64,000 bases of DNA. Source: Niabella yanshanensis. GTDB lineage: Bacteria > Bacteroidota > Bacteroidia > Chitinophagales > Chitinophagaceae. The DNA lies in assembly GCF_034424215.1 (NCBI RefSeq), contig NZ_CP139960.1, forward strand, positions 1,798,001 to 1,862,000. The letters are read 5' to 3'. This document shows positions 44,062 to 52,415 of this stretch, one piece after another. The translations under genes were made by a program, and so were the position numbers. Position 1 is the first letter of the stretch. Each line of letters opens with the position of its first letter. Below the pieces are notes generated by a model. That model was not told where the DNA came from and did not search any database. It saw only the letters and a list, made by a program, of their open reading frames with translations.

Positions 44062-44069
44062 TAGCTTTG
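44062..44069 (+). promoter_or_regulatory. -7 box of yiaA
   Basis: TAGCTTTG matches TAnnTTTG 19 nt before ATG 44089. No -33 TTTG is found at the usual spacing, consistent with an activator-dependent promoter. Confidence 0.55.
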
Positions 44070-44088
44070 TTTCAACAAATCAAAAAAC

Positions 44089-44529
44089 ATGGAAACAAAG
44101 TATTATCAAAAGCCTTCCGGCGCATTTATCGGCGCTTCATGGATGGCACTTCTGATCGGTTTCACCGCTTATATCATTGGTTTATGGAATGCAGAAATGC
44201 AGCTCAATGAGAAAGGTTATTATTTTACGGTGTTGATGTTCGGACTCTTTGCAGCTATCTCCCTGCAAAAGGCAGTACGTGATCAACTGGAAGGCATTCC
44301 TGTTACCAACCTCTACTACAGCATCGCCTGGTTTGCCACTATATTATCTGTTGTGTTAATTACCGTAGGACTTTGGAATGCTGATATTACCCGCAGTGAA
44401 AAAGGGTTTTATGCGATGTCCTTTATATTGAGCATCTTTTCAGCGATTGCTGTGCAGAAAAACACCAGGGATGCCAAAGCCAGTGAGACCTCCAACGCTG
44501 ATAAAAATCATTCTAAAAATGAATTTTAA
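44089..44529 (+). CDS. yiaA: YiaA/YiaB-family inner membrane protein
   Basis: A 146-residue protein with four hydrophobic segments arranged as two YiaAB repeats: each repeat has [17 protein letters not shown] or [16 protein letters not shown] followed by a helix ending in the [20 protein letters not shown] pattern. The tail is charged and hydrophilic. The family is of unknown function, annotated as an inner-membrane protein. The FNR-type operator upstream suggests control by a Crp/Fnr regulator. Confidence 0.85.
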   Translation: METKYYQKPSGAFIGASWMALLIGFTAYIIGLWNAEMQLNEKGYYFTVLMFGLFAAISLQKAVRDQLEGIPVTNLYYSIAWFATILSVVLITVGLWNADITRSEKGFYAMSFILSIFSAIAVQKNTRDAKASETSNADKNHSKNEF

Positions 44530-44548
44530 ACAACGGATGGGCTATACA

Positions 44549-44878
44549 CTAGTATTTTGCGTCATTATCTCTGGAATCTTCTAAAAAATCGTACTCCTTG
44601 TGCTTAGGCTTTATTATACTTTTTATAAAAATCAAAAATCCGATTGCCTGTATAAAATAAATTGTGCTTGACACAATAGTAATCATTGACAAAAGCCTTG
44701 TCTTATCAGTTTCAGTATCATCCAAAAGCACATAATTTTGCCAAAAGATCAGAATGGGTGTAACTACACTAAACCCAAATAGCACATAACTAAGGATAGA
44801 TTTTGTTTTAGTAAGATATAAAAAACAAGCACTTGCAATTATTAACGCTGGTGCATAGTAAATGAAACTCAATATCAT
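44549..44878 (-). CDS. hypothetical membrane protein
   Basis: A 109-residue protein with three to four hydrophobic segments: IYYAPALIIASACFLYL, ILSYVLFGFSVVTPILIF, a third ending SSTIYFIQAIGFLIF, and a short charged C-terminus (KEYDFLEDSRDNDAKY). Start MILSFIYYAPALI at 44878. No family is recognised; small four-helix proteins of this type are common in the phylum. It converges on yiaA. Confidence 0.65.
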   Translation of the reverse strand: MILSFIYYAPALIIASACFLYLTKTKSILSYVLFGFSVVTPILIFWQNYVLLDDTETDKTRLLSMITIVSSTIYFIQAIGFLIFIKSIIKPKHKEYDFLEDSRDNDAKY

Positions 44879-44982
44879 AATTTAAAAACTTTCATTTTAA
44901 CACGGTGGTGATAAGTTTTCATCTTAGGTGCGTTTCTGAAAGCGTCGAAACTCACTACATTGTTTATCAAAAGTAAAAAAAT

Positions 44983-45012
44983 AGTCCGCAAGCAACTATC
45001 TGCTTACGGACT
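44983..45012 (-). terminator. terminator after aspS
   Basis: AGTCCGCAAGCA (44983-44994) pairs with TGCTTACGGACT (45001-45012) with one mismatch. On the minus strand a run of seven T follows directly (44975-44981), so this closes the aspS transcript. Confidence 0.75.
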
Positions 45013-45043
45013 GTTCACCATTTTATATTCCTTTTGGCTGCTA

Positions 45044-46873
45044 TTAATCCTTCAGGTCCAGCTTTATTTGCAGCTCGGTAAATTGTTTATCGTCTATAGC
45101 CGATGGTGCATCGAGCATCACATCGCGGCCACTGTTATTTTTAGGGAAGGCGATAAAATCGCGGATACTTTCGCTACCACCCATGATTGAGCATAACCTG
45201 TCGAAGCCAAAAGCTATACCACCGTGTGGCGGCGCACCATACTCAAATGCCCCCAGTAAGAAACCAAACTTATGTTGCTGTTCTTCGGCATCCATACCCA
45301 GCGCTTCAAACATTTTCTGCTGTAACTCTTTTTGATAGATACGGATGCTTCCGCCGCCTATTTCATTTCCGTTTAATACCATATCGTAAGCGTTGGCTTT
45401 GATATTGGCATAAGGATGTTTCAGGTATTCTGCTGCGTTCTCAATAGCCGGGTTGTTATTGATCATGGTATCAATATCAGACGGCTTGGGAGACGTAAAC
45501 GGATGGTGTCGGGCCACCCAGCGGTTCTCTTCTTCGGCATATTCAAACAGCGGGAAGTCCAGTACCCACAGTAGTTTAAACTCATCATCTTTTCTAAAGC
45601 CCAGGCGTTTGCCCATTTCCAGGCGTAGCTCACTGGTAGCTTTGCGCGTACGTTCTTCGGCACCGGCCAAAATCAACACCAGGTCGCCAGCTTTAGCGCC
45701 CGCTGCATCAGCTATCGCTTTTAACTTCTCCTCACTATAAAATTTATCTACACTGCTTTTATATGTACCATCGGCATTGCATTTAATGAACACCAGACCT
45801 TTCATGCCAATCTGCGGACGTTTTACCCACTCCGTCAACTCATCCGTTTGCTTACGTGTATATTCACTGCAACCCGGCACCGCAATAGCAATAACAGTCT
45901 CTGCTGCATCAAATACCTGGAAATCAGCACCATCTACCAGGTGGGCATTTTCTTCTTTATCGGCAAACACATGCCTGGGGTACTTGATGTTGAGCAGCTT
46001 CATACCAAAGCGAATATCCGGTTTATCGTTGCCATATTGCCACATAGCTTCCTGCCAGCTCATACGCTCTACTGCTTCGCTGTAATCAATACCCTTTACC
46101 GTTTTGAAAATATATTTGATCAGGTTTTCAAACATGTTCAGTACATCCTCCTGCTTCACAAATGCCATCTCACAGTCTATTTGCGTAAACTCAGGCTGGC
46201 GATCTGCGCGCAGGTCCTCATCCCTGAAGCATTTTACGATCTGGTAATACCGGTCATAACCGCTTACCATCAGTAATTGCTTAAAAGTTTGCGGAGACTG
46301 GGGTAAAGCGTAAAATTCACCCGGGTTCATACGGCTGGGCACCACAAAATCCCTGGCGCCTTCCGGTGTAGATTTGATCAGGAATGGCGTTTCAATATCC
46401 ATAAAATTTTGCTGATGCAGATAGTCGCGCGTAGCCCGATTCACGGCATAGCGCAGTTCCAGGTTTTTCTTTACCGCATTACGACGCAGATCCAGATAGC
46501 GATATTTCATGCGAAGATCATCACCACCGTCCGTATCATCCTGTATGGTAAACGGTGGTGTAACGCTTTTATTCAGAATAGTGAAGCTTTCTACCAGCAA
46601 TTCTACATCACCGGTAGGAATATTTTTATTTTTATTGCTGCGTTCGTTTACTTTACCTGTAGCCTGCAGCACAAATTCACGTCCCAAAGGATTTTCATCC
46701 AGTTGCGCATTTAATGCTTCAGAAAACAGCAATTGGGTGATACCATAGCGGTCCCTCAGATCCACAAAAGTGATACTACCGAATTTACGAACGGTTTGTA
46801 CCCAGCCAGCCAGGGTAACTTCTTGATTTACGTCAGCGGCTCTTAATTCACCACAGGTATGCGTACGAAACAT
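45044..46873 (-). CDS. aspS: aspartyl-tRNA synthetase
   Basis: A 609-residue class II synthetase charging tRNA-Asp. The N-terminal OB-fold anticodon domain begins [20 protein letters not shown] with [20 protein letters not shown]. Class II motif 2 is visible in [20 protein letters not shown], motif 1 near [13 protein letters not shown], and motif 3 at the C-terminus as [15 protein letters not shown]. The GAD insertion domain is present in the middle (about 290-420), typical of bacterial-type AspRS. It is monocistronic with a terminator after its end. Confidence 0.96.
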   Translation of the reverse strand: MFRTHTCGELRAADVNQEVTLAGWVQTVRKFGSITFVDLRDRYGITQLLFSEALNAQLDENPLGREFVLQATGKVNERSNKNKNIPTGDVELLVESFTILNKSVTPPFTIQDDTDGGDDLRMKYRYLDLRRNAVKKNLELRYAVNRATRDYLHQQNFMDIETPFLIKSTPEGARDFVVPSRMNPGEFYALPQSPQTFKQLLMVSGYDRYYQIVKCFRDEDLRADRQPEFTQIDCEMAFVKQEDVLNMFENLIKYIFKTVKGIDYSEAVERMSWQEAMWQYGNDKPDIRFGMKLLNIKYPRHVFADKEENAHLVDGADFQVFDAAETVIAIAVPGCSEYTRKQTDELTEWVKRPQIGMKGLVFIKCNADGTYKSSVDKFYSEEKLKAIADAAGAKAGDLVLILAGAEERTRKATSELRLEMGKRLGFRKDDEFKLLWVLDFPLFEYAEEENRWVARHHPFTSPKPSDIDTMINNNPAIENAAEYLKHPYANIKANAYDMVLNGNEIGGGSIRIYQKELQQKMFEALGMDAEEQQHKFGFLLGAFEYGAPPHGGIAFGFDRLCSIMGGSESIRDFIAFPKNNSGRDVMLDAPSAIDDKQFTELQIKLDLKD

Positions 46874-47202
46874 GAAATATTTGAAATTTTTAATTTGAAA
46901 TGCCTTTTACGGGCTGCAAATATACCATCCTTAGCGGATTTAAAGCCCACCGCAGATGTTTTTTGAATTAAGAATACCCCTACGTTCAATCCAATACAGC
47001 AACCGGGCGCATTTTTGCAATGGCCTGTATGGTATGTTTCTCAATGCTTTGGATTGCTTTGCAATAACTTTGAGAAGATGAACCTCATCGTTTCCGGCAG
47101 GAATTTGTCCTGTATAACAACGTCCCGGCATACTTTTATACCAACTAAACGGACGCAATCGGATATTTATCGCAGTAAAACTGTATTTTGTAGTATTAAG
47201 TT
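46874..47202. other. intergenic region, nothing clear
   Basis: About 330 bp between divergent aspS and the DUF2157 gene. Frames of 72-73 codons exist on both strands but are cysteine- and arginine-rich and overlap each other; I see no homology, RNA gene or strong promoter consensus. Confidence 0.4.
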
Positions 47203-48237
47203 ATGCGTGTCAATAAAAAAGAAGCAAGGTTATTAGAAGAGGCCGTTGACCAATGGCAAAAAGATGAATTGCTCGACCGCACTAAGGCCGACGAACTTAA
47301 AAAATCGATCTCTTCTTACAGAAATGAATTTGACTCGGTGGCTTTTTATGCAACCATAGCAGCAGTATCCTGCGCGTTGCTGGCTTTTGGAGCCCTGGTA
47401 CTGGATGAAAAATGGATAGAACGCCTCCGGAAGCTTTTCGCTTTTTCTGAAATTTTTATAGGTTTTTTGTTTGGGGCGGTGGCAGTATTGCTTACCTGGA
47501 TTGCTAAAAGAAGAAAGCGAAAATATGCGTACGCGTCCCTTGCTAACGAAAGCTTTACTGTTTTAGTAGCACTAACCCTGGGCATATCTGTGGCTTATTT
47601 TACCAGGAGCTTCCAACCTACCTACTATTATTATGGTATAGGTATTTTCATTGCAGCGGCACTGTATGGCTTCCTGGCTGTTTATCTCCAGTCCAAAATA
47701 TTATGGACCTGTATGTTGCTGGCGCTGATCAGCAGTTGGGCTACACAAACTTACGCATGGTCAACGCCTCCCTCTCATTCTTACTTTTTAGGAATGAATT
47801 ATCCTTTAAGAATGGTCTTGTTGGGCATATTGATGATATTTCTATCGCCGCTGACCCAACAGCACCCGTCTACTACAAGATACTTCAACCTGTCCTGGTA
47901 TGCGGGCTGGATCTTCCTGCTGCTTTCCGCACTCTTCCTTTCAGTGTCAGGTAATTTAAGTTATGATGTATGGTCAGCCATCAAGCAGGGAAAGCTTTTT
48001 ATGTGGGCGATAACTTACACCCTGGTTTTGAGCGGCATTTTAGTATATGCTATAAAACAAAAAGATGAAACCCTGAGAGATATCGCCATTGTCTTTTTCC
48101 TGCTTAATATCTATACCCGTTATTTTGAATACTTTTGGGACCACACCAACAAGGGATTATTTTTCGCATTGCTGGCGCTCTCCTTCTGGTTAATTGGCAA
48201 AAAAGCTGAGCAGCTGCGCAAACGGCTTTCTGAGTAA
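47203..48237 (+). CDS. DUF2157 membrane protein
   Basis: A 344-residue integral membrane protein. The N-terminal 45 residues are charged and helical (EAVDQWQKDELLDRTKADEL, the DUF2157 head). About eight hydrophobic segments follow, among them AFYATIAAVSCALLAFGALV, IFIGFLFGAVAVLLTWIA and LFFALLALSFWLIG. It ends with a basic tail GKKAEQLRKRLSE. Function unknown; proteins of this type sit in the inner membrane. Confidence 0.8.
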   Translation: MRVNKKEARLLEEAVDQWQKDELLDRTKADELKKSISSYRNEFDSVAFYATIAAVSCALLAFGALVLDEKWIERLRKLFAFSEIFIGFLFGAVAVLLTWIAKRRKRKYAYASLANESFTVLVALTLGISVAYFTRSFQPTYYYYGIGIFIAAALYGFLAVYLQSKILWTCMLLALISSWATQTYAWSTPPSHSYFLGMNYPLRMVLLGILMIFLSPLTQQHPSTTRYFNLSWYAGWIFLLLSALFLSVSGNLSYDVWSAIKQGKLFMWAITYTLVLSGILVYAIKQKDETLRDIAIVFFLLNIYTRYFEYFWDHTNKGLFFALLALSFWLIGKKAEQLRKRLSE

Positions 48238-48257
48238 AGCAGATTGCATTGATCTTT

Positions 48258-48380
48258 AACCGCGGAGAAATAAGGGCGCGAAGGATACGCAGAGATTACT
48301 CAATCCCTCATGCCGTAAATTGAATAATACAAATTATTTACCGCTCTGCAGAGTCTCTGCCTCTCTTTTTCTCAGCAGTT
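48258..48380. repeat. imperfect palindromic CGCAGAG-type intergenic repeat
   Basis: The left part (AACCGCGGAGAAA, later ACGCAGAGA) and the right part (CTCTGCAGAGTCTCTGC, ending TTTCTCAGCAGTT) are related as an imperfect inverted repeat around an AT-rich centre. GCGCAGAG/GCGAAGG words of this kind are common as interspersed intergenic elements in many bacteria. It may serve as a terminator for the DUF2157 gene. Confidence 0.4.
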
Positions 48381-48421
48381 AATAATATCCAGTCACTTAA
48401 CCATAGCATAACAGGCATCAA

Positions 48422-49042
48422 CTAAAACATAAAACCCAGTCCGATATTAGCCCCTATACTGGTATTTTCTCCAAAACGCTGGGCGTTAAAATTCAGAGAT
48501 GGCAAAAACGAAATGGTTTCCCCGAGCGGGATACGGTATGCGGCTCCAAGTTTTAATAAAGCGCCGCCGTCGAGATACATTTTATCGAAATCGTTTTTAA
48601 TGTTCAACAAAGGAGCGTACCCCACATCTAATATTAGCATTAAGCTATTTCTGGTACCGTTAGGGTAATATCTAAAATCGGCAAAGATCGGCAAGGCTGT
48701 CATGCTGTGACCGTCCTCAAAATACCCGGCCGCAAAAGTACTATCAGGCGTTGCCGCATTTCGGTGCGCTTTATACCGGGTAAACTGAACGCCCACGCCC
48801 AGGCCAATAGATAAATGAGGGTTCAGAAAAACTCCGTTAATCGTGCTGGCAGCAAAACCAACAGTCTTAATATAAGCGTCGCCAAACGCCAGTTCAGACG
48901 AATCAACAGATTGTAAATATTGAGGCTCAGCAATATTAGTAATATTGAAATAGCCTTTTCCCTCTTTGGCCCTTAATTGGGCAGATACGATATGGGTGCA
49001 CAATAATAAGCAGCCCAGAAGTGCAGGTTTAAAGATATTCAT
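48422..49042 (-). CDS. outer-membrane beta-barrel protein
   Basis: A 206-residue exported protein (signal MNIFKPALLGCLLLCTHIVS, cleavage near AQL). The mature chain alternates polar and hydrophobic residues in strands such as PHLSIGLGVGVQFTRYKAH and LPIFADFRYYPNGTRNSLML, and ends with GANIGLGFMF, a C-terminal aromatic strand typical of outer-membrane barrels. Eight strands are likely. No ligand or partner is indicated. It stands alone. Confidence 0.78.
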   Translation of the reverse strand: MNIFKPALLGCLLLCTHIVSAQLRAKEGKGYFNITNIAEPQYLQSVDSSELAFGDAYIKTVGFAASTINGVFLNPHLSIGLGVGVQFTRYKAHRNAATPDSTFAAGYFEDGHSMTALPIFADFRYYPNGTRNSLMLILDVGYAPLLNIKNDFDKMYLDGGALLKLGAAYRIPLGETISFLPSLNFNAQRFGENTSIGANIGLGFMF

Positions 49043-49298
49043 GAAGGAGGTGGTTTATTACATTAACATTTCCTTTAAAGTTATACTATTTTAATGATAT
49101 AAGATGCAACACCTATCCCCGCCACACATTCTTTTGGTTCAGCCGGAAAATGGATAGAAAGTTCCTTCAATACAACTTAATGTTTCCGTTCCTGCCAAAG
49201 CATCATTGCGCAGGCCTGACCCAGCCATTTACACGAAGTGAAATTTACCTACCGGAACGAGTTAAAACTATTTCAGGTCCTCGCCCACAGGCAGCAGG

Positions 49299-50243
49299 TT
49301 AGCTTAGCCCTGCTTTTTCTTCTATTAGATAAGCATTTCGGCCTGCAGCGTTACGGGATATTAATTCACTCAGGAAACCCGCGAGGAACAATTGCATCCC
49401 TATAATAATAGTGGTTAATGCGATATAAAAAGTGGGACGGTTAGTGATGGCATATTCGAAATTGATCAACTTGGATACAATTAAAAACAGCGATGTCAGA
49501 AAACCGACCAAAAAGAAAATCATTCCCCACAAACCAAAAAAGTGCATGGGTTTTTTAGAGAACTTACCTACAAAAGTAATCGACATCAGGTCAAGAAAGC
49601 CGTTGATAAAGCGATCCCAGCCAAATTTAGTAACACCATATTTTCGTTTACGGTGCTCCACCACTTTTTCCCCGATCTTTCTAAAGCCCGACCATTTGGC
49701 TATTACCGGTATATAACGATGCATTTCACCATACACTTCAATGCTCTTAACTACTTTCTTATTATAGGATTTGAGGCCACAATTAAAATCGTGCAGTTTT
49801 ATTTTAGAAACCTTACTGGTTACGGCATTAAAAAACTTGGAGGGAATATTCTTGGTCAGCGTGTTATCATAACGAACCTTCTTCCAGCCGCTCACCAGGT
49901 CGTATTGATCTTCTACAATCATCCTTCTTAGCTCGGGAATTTCATCCGGACTGTCCTGCAAATCGGCATCCATGGTTATCACCACATCACCCTGCGAAGC
50001 CCGGAATGCCTCGTTTAAGGCAGCAGACTTCCCATAATTTCGTTGAAATTTAATGCCCTTGATACTATCATTCTTAGCCCGCAGCTCCTGGATCACCTTC
50101 CAGGAATGATCCGTACTTCCATCGTCTACAAAAATCACTTCGTAGCTAAAGTTGTTATCGTGCATTATGCGGGCAATCCATTCAGCCAGTTCGGGCAAAG
50201 ATTCTTCCTCATTTAAGAGAGGTATAACAACTGAAATATCCAT
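49299..50243 (-). CDS. DPM1-like glycosyltransferase family 2
   Basis: A 314-residue GT2 enzyme similar to polyprenyl-phosphate sugar transferases. The GT-A domain shows DISVVIPLLNEEESLPEL at the start, EVIFVDDGSTDHSWKV, the acidic VVITMDADLQDSPDE, and HRYIPVIAKWSGF-type acceptor motif near residue 177. Two C-terminal helices follow (FGLWGMIFFLVGFLTSLFLI and a second near 275-295). It probably adds a sugar to undecaprenyl phosphate at the inner membrane. It overlaps the stop of the DUF4199 gene (TAATG) in the pyrC operon. Confidence 0.88.
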   Translation of the reverse strand: MDISVVIPLLNEEESLPELAEWIARIMHDNNFSYEVIFVDDGSTDHSWKVIQELRAKNDSIKGIKFQRNYGKSAALNEAFRASQGDVVITMDADLQDSPDEIPELRRMIVEDQYDLVSGWKKVRYDNTLTKNIPSKFFNAVTSKVSKIKLHDFNCGLKSYNKKVVKSIEVYGEMHRYIPVIAKWSGFRKIGEKVVEHRKRKYGVTKFGWDRFINGFLDLMSITFVGKFSKKPMHFFGLWGMIFFLVGFLTSLFLIVSKLINFEYAITNRPTFYIALTTIIIGMQLFLAGFLSELISRNAAGRNAYLIEEKAGLS

Positions 50244-50734
50244 TACAAGTTTTTGTTGCGCAAATATAAAGCCCCGGAAGTTGCCATTGTAACAATAACG
50301 CCTGTAAATAAGTTAGAAAAAACTAAAATAGACAACTGAAAGGGGATATAGTATTTACGGGTTTGCTGGGCTTCCGTTTCTATTTCCGCGGGAGTGCGGT
50401 CTTTAGCGGTCCTGAGGCGCTCCTGTTTAGCCTGCTGTACCACTGCATCAATTTCTGTTTCATTCAATTTAAAATAAATAAACGTGTATAGCGCCAAAAC
50501 CAATGTGGCAGCCAGTACACACCGAAACCCCTGTTGAAACAAATCTTTAAACTGAGTAGACCGGGTTTGTTTTACAAAGGAGGTGATGCTCCAAACTATA
50601 CCCAACCCAAAAATAACATAGCCCAGATAGTTTAACGGGGATGTTTCGTCGATCTTATTGAAATAAAAAGCAACTGCCACAGCTACCATCAGCAGCCCTG
50701 TTATCAATCCTTTTATCGTAGCGTTTAACTTCAC
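50243..50734 (-). CDS. DUF4199 membrane protein
   Basis: A 163-residue protein with four hydrophobic segments: LITGLLMVAVAVAFYF, LGYVIFGLGIVWSITSF, FRCVLAATLVLALYTFIYF and LSILVFSNLFTGVIVTMATS. Between the third and fourth lies a charged coiled stretch (VVQQAKQERLRTAKDR). The layout is that of Bacteroidota DUF4199. It overlaps the pyrC stop by 4 bp and the next gene's start by 1 bp, so it is translated in a chain between dihydroorotase and a glycosyltransferase. Confidence 0.8.
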   Translation of the reverse strand: MKLNATIKGLITGLLMVAVAVAFYFNKIDETSPLNYLGYVIFGLGIVWSITSFVKQTRSTQFKDLFQQGFRCVLAATLVLALYTFIYFKLNETEIDAVVQQAKQERLRTAKDRTPAEIETEAQQTRKYYIPFQLSILVFSNLFTGVIVTMATSGALYLRNKNL

Positions 50735-52002
50735 AATTGATTATTTAATGTAAGCCTGCTTTTATGATAAATACCCAAAGGCTTACCGGTAAACTTATGC
50801 CCGGTTAACGGAGTATTCTTGCTTTTGGAAACAATGTCTTTCAACTCCAGCACCCATTCCTGCTTAGGCAAAAATAAAGTAAGGGACGCTTCGTTACCTT
50901 CAGCAATGGTAGGAACGGGTATATTTAAGATACGGCGTGCATTAATAGCCAATAATTCTACCCAACGCTCCTGGGAAATCTCCGGTAAACAGGTATTTAC
51001 AGCTGCATAGCTAGCTTGCAGGCTGATCATACCATTTTTGGCATATTCAAATTCCACCACCTTGTGATCTTTATCCTGCGGTATATGATGTGAAGCGATA
51101 CAGTCAATGAAACCTTCTGCAACGGCTTTCTGCAAAGCCTTTCTGTCTTTCTTACTTCTCAATGGAGGATTGACCTTCAGGTTAGAATCGTAGGTAGTGA
51201 TATCCTCATCACAAAAAATAAGGTTATACGGAGTTACCGAACAGGTTACAGCTACTTTCTTCTGGCGGGCCTCTTTTACCAGTTTTATGGATCCTTCCGT
51301 ACTAATACCCGTTAAATGCAGGTTAGATTCGGCATAGGCGGCCAGTTTCACATTAGCAGCCACCGCAATTTCTTCTGCAATCTCAGGGCGCCCCGGCAAT
51401 CCCATCCGGGTAGAAGTAATTCCCTCATGCATCAGGCCGTTAGGACTGATGCTTTTATCATCCGGTACCTGTATCAATGCACCGTTGAAAGATTTTACAT
51501 ACTGAAGGGCTTTTACGAGTATACCAGCAGACTGAAGGGAAGATTTACCATCGCTGAAAGCCACGGCGCCACTAAGCTTCATGTCATATATTTCGGCAAG
51601 ATCTTTTCCTTCAACGCCACGTGTAATGCTTCCAAGCGGATGAATACTTACGGGTAATTGCCTGGCCTTCTGCACCACATATTCCACCACCGATTTCTGA
51701 TCAATAGCAGGTTTCGTGTTCGGAACCACACAAACATCTGTATAGCCTCCGGCGGCGGCCGCTGCCGCACCGGTTTCCAGGGTTTCCCTGAACTCATACC
51801 CCGGATCAGCAAAATCTGCAAACAGATCGATCCAGCCCGGAGAAACATGCACACCCGGAGCGTCTACTATTTTAGCACCCTTTGCTACAATATCTTTACC
51901 AATTGAAACTATTTTGCCGCTGGCAATATGTATATCAGCAATTTGACCGTTGTGAGGCGATGTAGGGTCAGTAATTTTTGCCTTCTTAATGATAATGTTC
52001 AT
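50731..52002 (-). CDS. pyrC: dihydroorotase
   Basis: A 423-residue amidohydrolase that closes carbamoyl aspartate to dihydroorotate in pyrimidine synthesis. The open frame runs to 52116, but the family N-terminus MNIIIKKAKITDPTSPHNG begins at 52002. Class I-type features are VHVSPGWIDLFADFADPGYE (the HxD metal site appears as LFADF, with the usual histidines replaced), ETGAAAAAAGGYTDVCVVPN and IASHHIPQDKDHKV. Because the HxH motif is altered, this may be the inactive-type or a divergent DHOase of the phylum, sometimes called PyrC-like. It heads an overlapping operon with DUF4199 and a GT2 gene. Confidence 0.82.
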   Translation of the reverse strand: MNIIIKKAKITDPTSPHNGQIADIHIASGKIVSIGKDIVAKGAKIVDAPGVHVSPGWIDLFADFADPGYEFRETLETGAAAAAAGGYTDVCVVPNTKPAIDQKSVVEYVVQKARQLPVSIHPLGSITRGVEGKDLAEIYDMKLSGAVAFSDGKSSLQSAGILVKALQYVKSFNGALIQVPDDKSISPNGLMHEGITSTRMGLPGRPEIAEEIAVAANVKLAAYAESNLHLTGISTEGSIKLVKEARQKKVAVTCSVTPYNLIFCDEDITTYDSNLKVNPPLRSKKDRKALQKAVAEGFIDCIASHHIPQDKDHKVVEFEYAKNGMISLQASYAAVNTCLPEISQERWVELLAINARRILNIPVPTIAEGNEASLTLFLPKQEWVLELKDIVSKSKNTPLTGHKFTGKPLGIYHKSRLTLNNQL

Positions 52003-52205
52003 TAAGGTGCGAAGATAAGGCAATGAAATTTTAAAATTAATATTTGCGATTCGTAGTCTACAACATTTTTCGCCGCTGCTTTTTTCAAGTTCATACCCAT
52101 GTATTTTAACACACACATTATCTCAAATACTTATATGCAATTTCCGGCTTATAGTTTAATCTTTACTTAAATGCGGAGCACAACGAAAATTGTTATTTCA
52201 TGATA

Positions 52206-52237
52206 TTTGAAAATTGCGTAAGATTTATATACATTTG
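52206..52237 (+). promoter_or_regulatory. tRNA-Pro promoter
   Basis: TTTG at 52206-52209 and TACATTTG at 52230-52237 with 20 nt between fit the -33/-7 consensus about 30 bp before the tRNA. Confidence 0.65.
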
Positions 52238-52266
52238 CGTCCCTTCTGCTTTTGCAGAGCTGAGTT

Positions 52267-52340
52267 CGGGACGTAGCTCAGCCCGGTAGAGTACACGTCT
52301 GGGGGGCGTGTGGTCGCAAGTTCGAATCTTGTCGTCCCGA
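52267..52340 (+). tRNA. tRNA-Pro (GGG)
   Basis: 74 nt. Acceptor CGGGACG pairs with CGTCCCG; D arm GCTCAGCCCGGTAGAGT; anticodon stem CACGT/GCGTG around loop CTGGGGG, anticodon GGG; T arm GCAAGTTCGAATCTTGT. CCA is not encoded. Confidence 0.95.
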
Positions 52341-52345
52341 CATTT

Positions 52346-52383
52346 AAAAATCCGCTGTGTTATTCTTGATGCAGCGGATTTTT
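52346..52383 (+). terminator. terminator after tRNA-Pro
   Basis: AAAAATCCGCTG (52346-52357) and CAGCGGATTTTT (52372-52383) form a perfect 12-bp stem with a 14-nt loop ending in T residues. Confidence 0.85.
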
Positions 52384-52415
52384 AATTAACGCACTTAATC
52401 CATCAATATCATTTC

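Noticed and set aside
46940-47158. 72-codon minus-strand frame and the overlapping plus-strand frame 47015-47236
   Set aside because: Cysteine/arginine-rich and mutually overlapping; no recognisable family.
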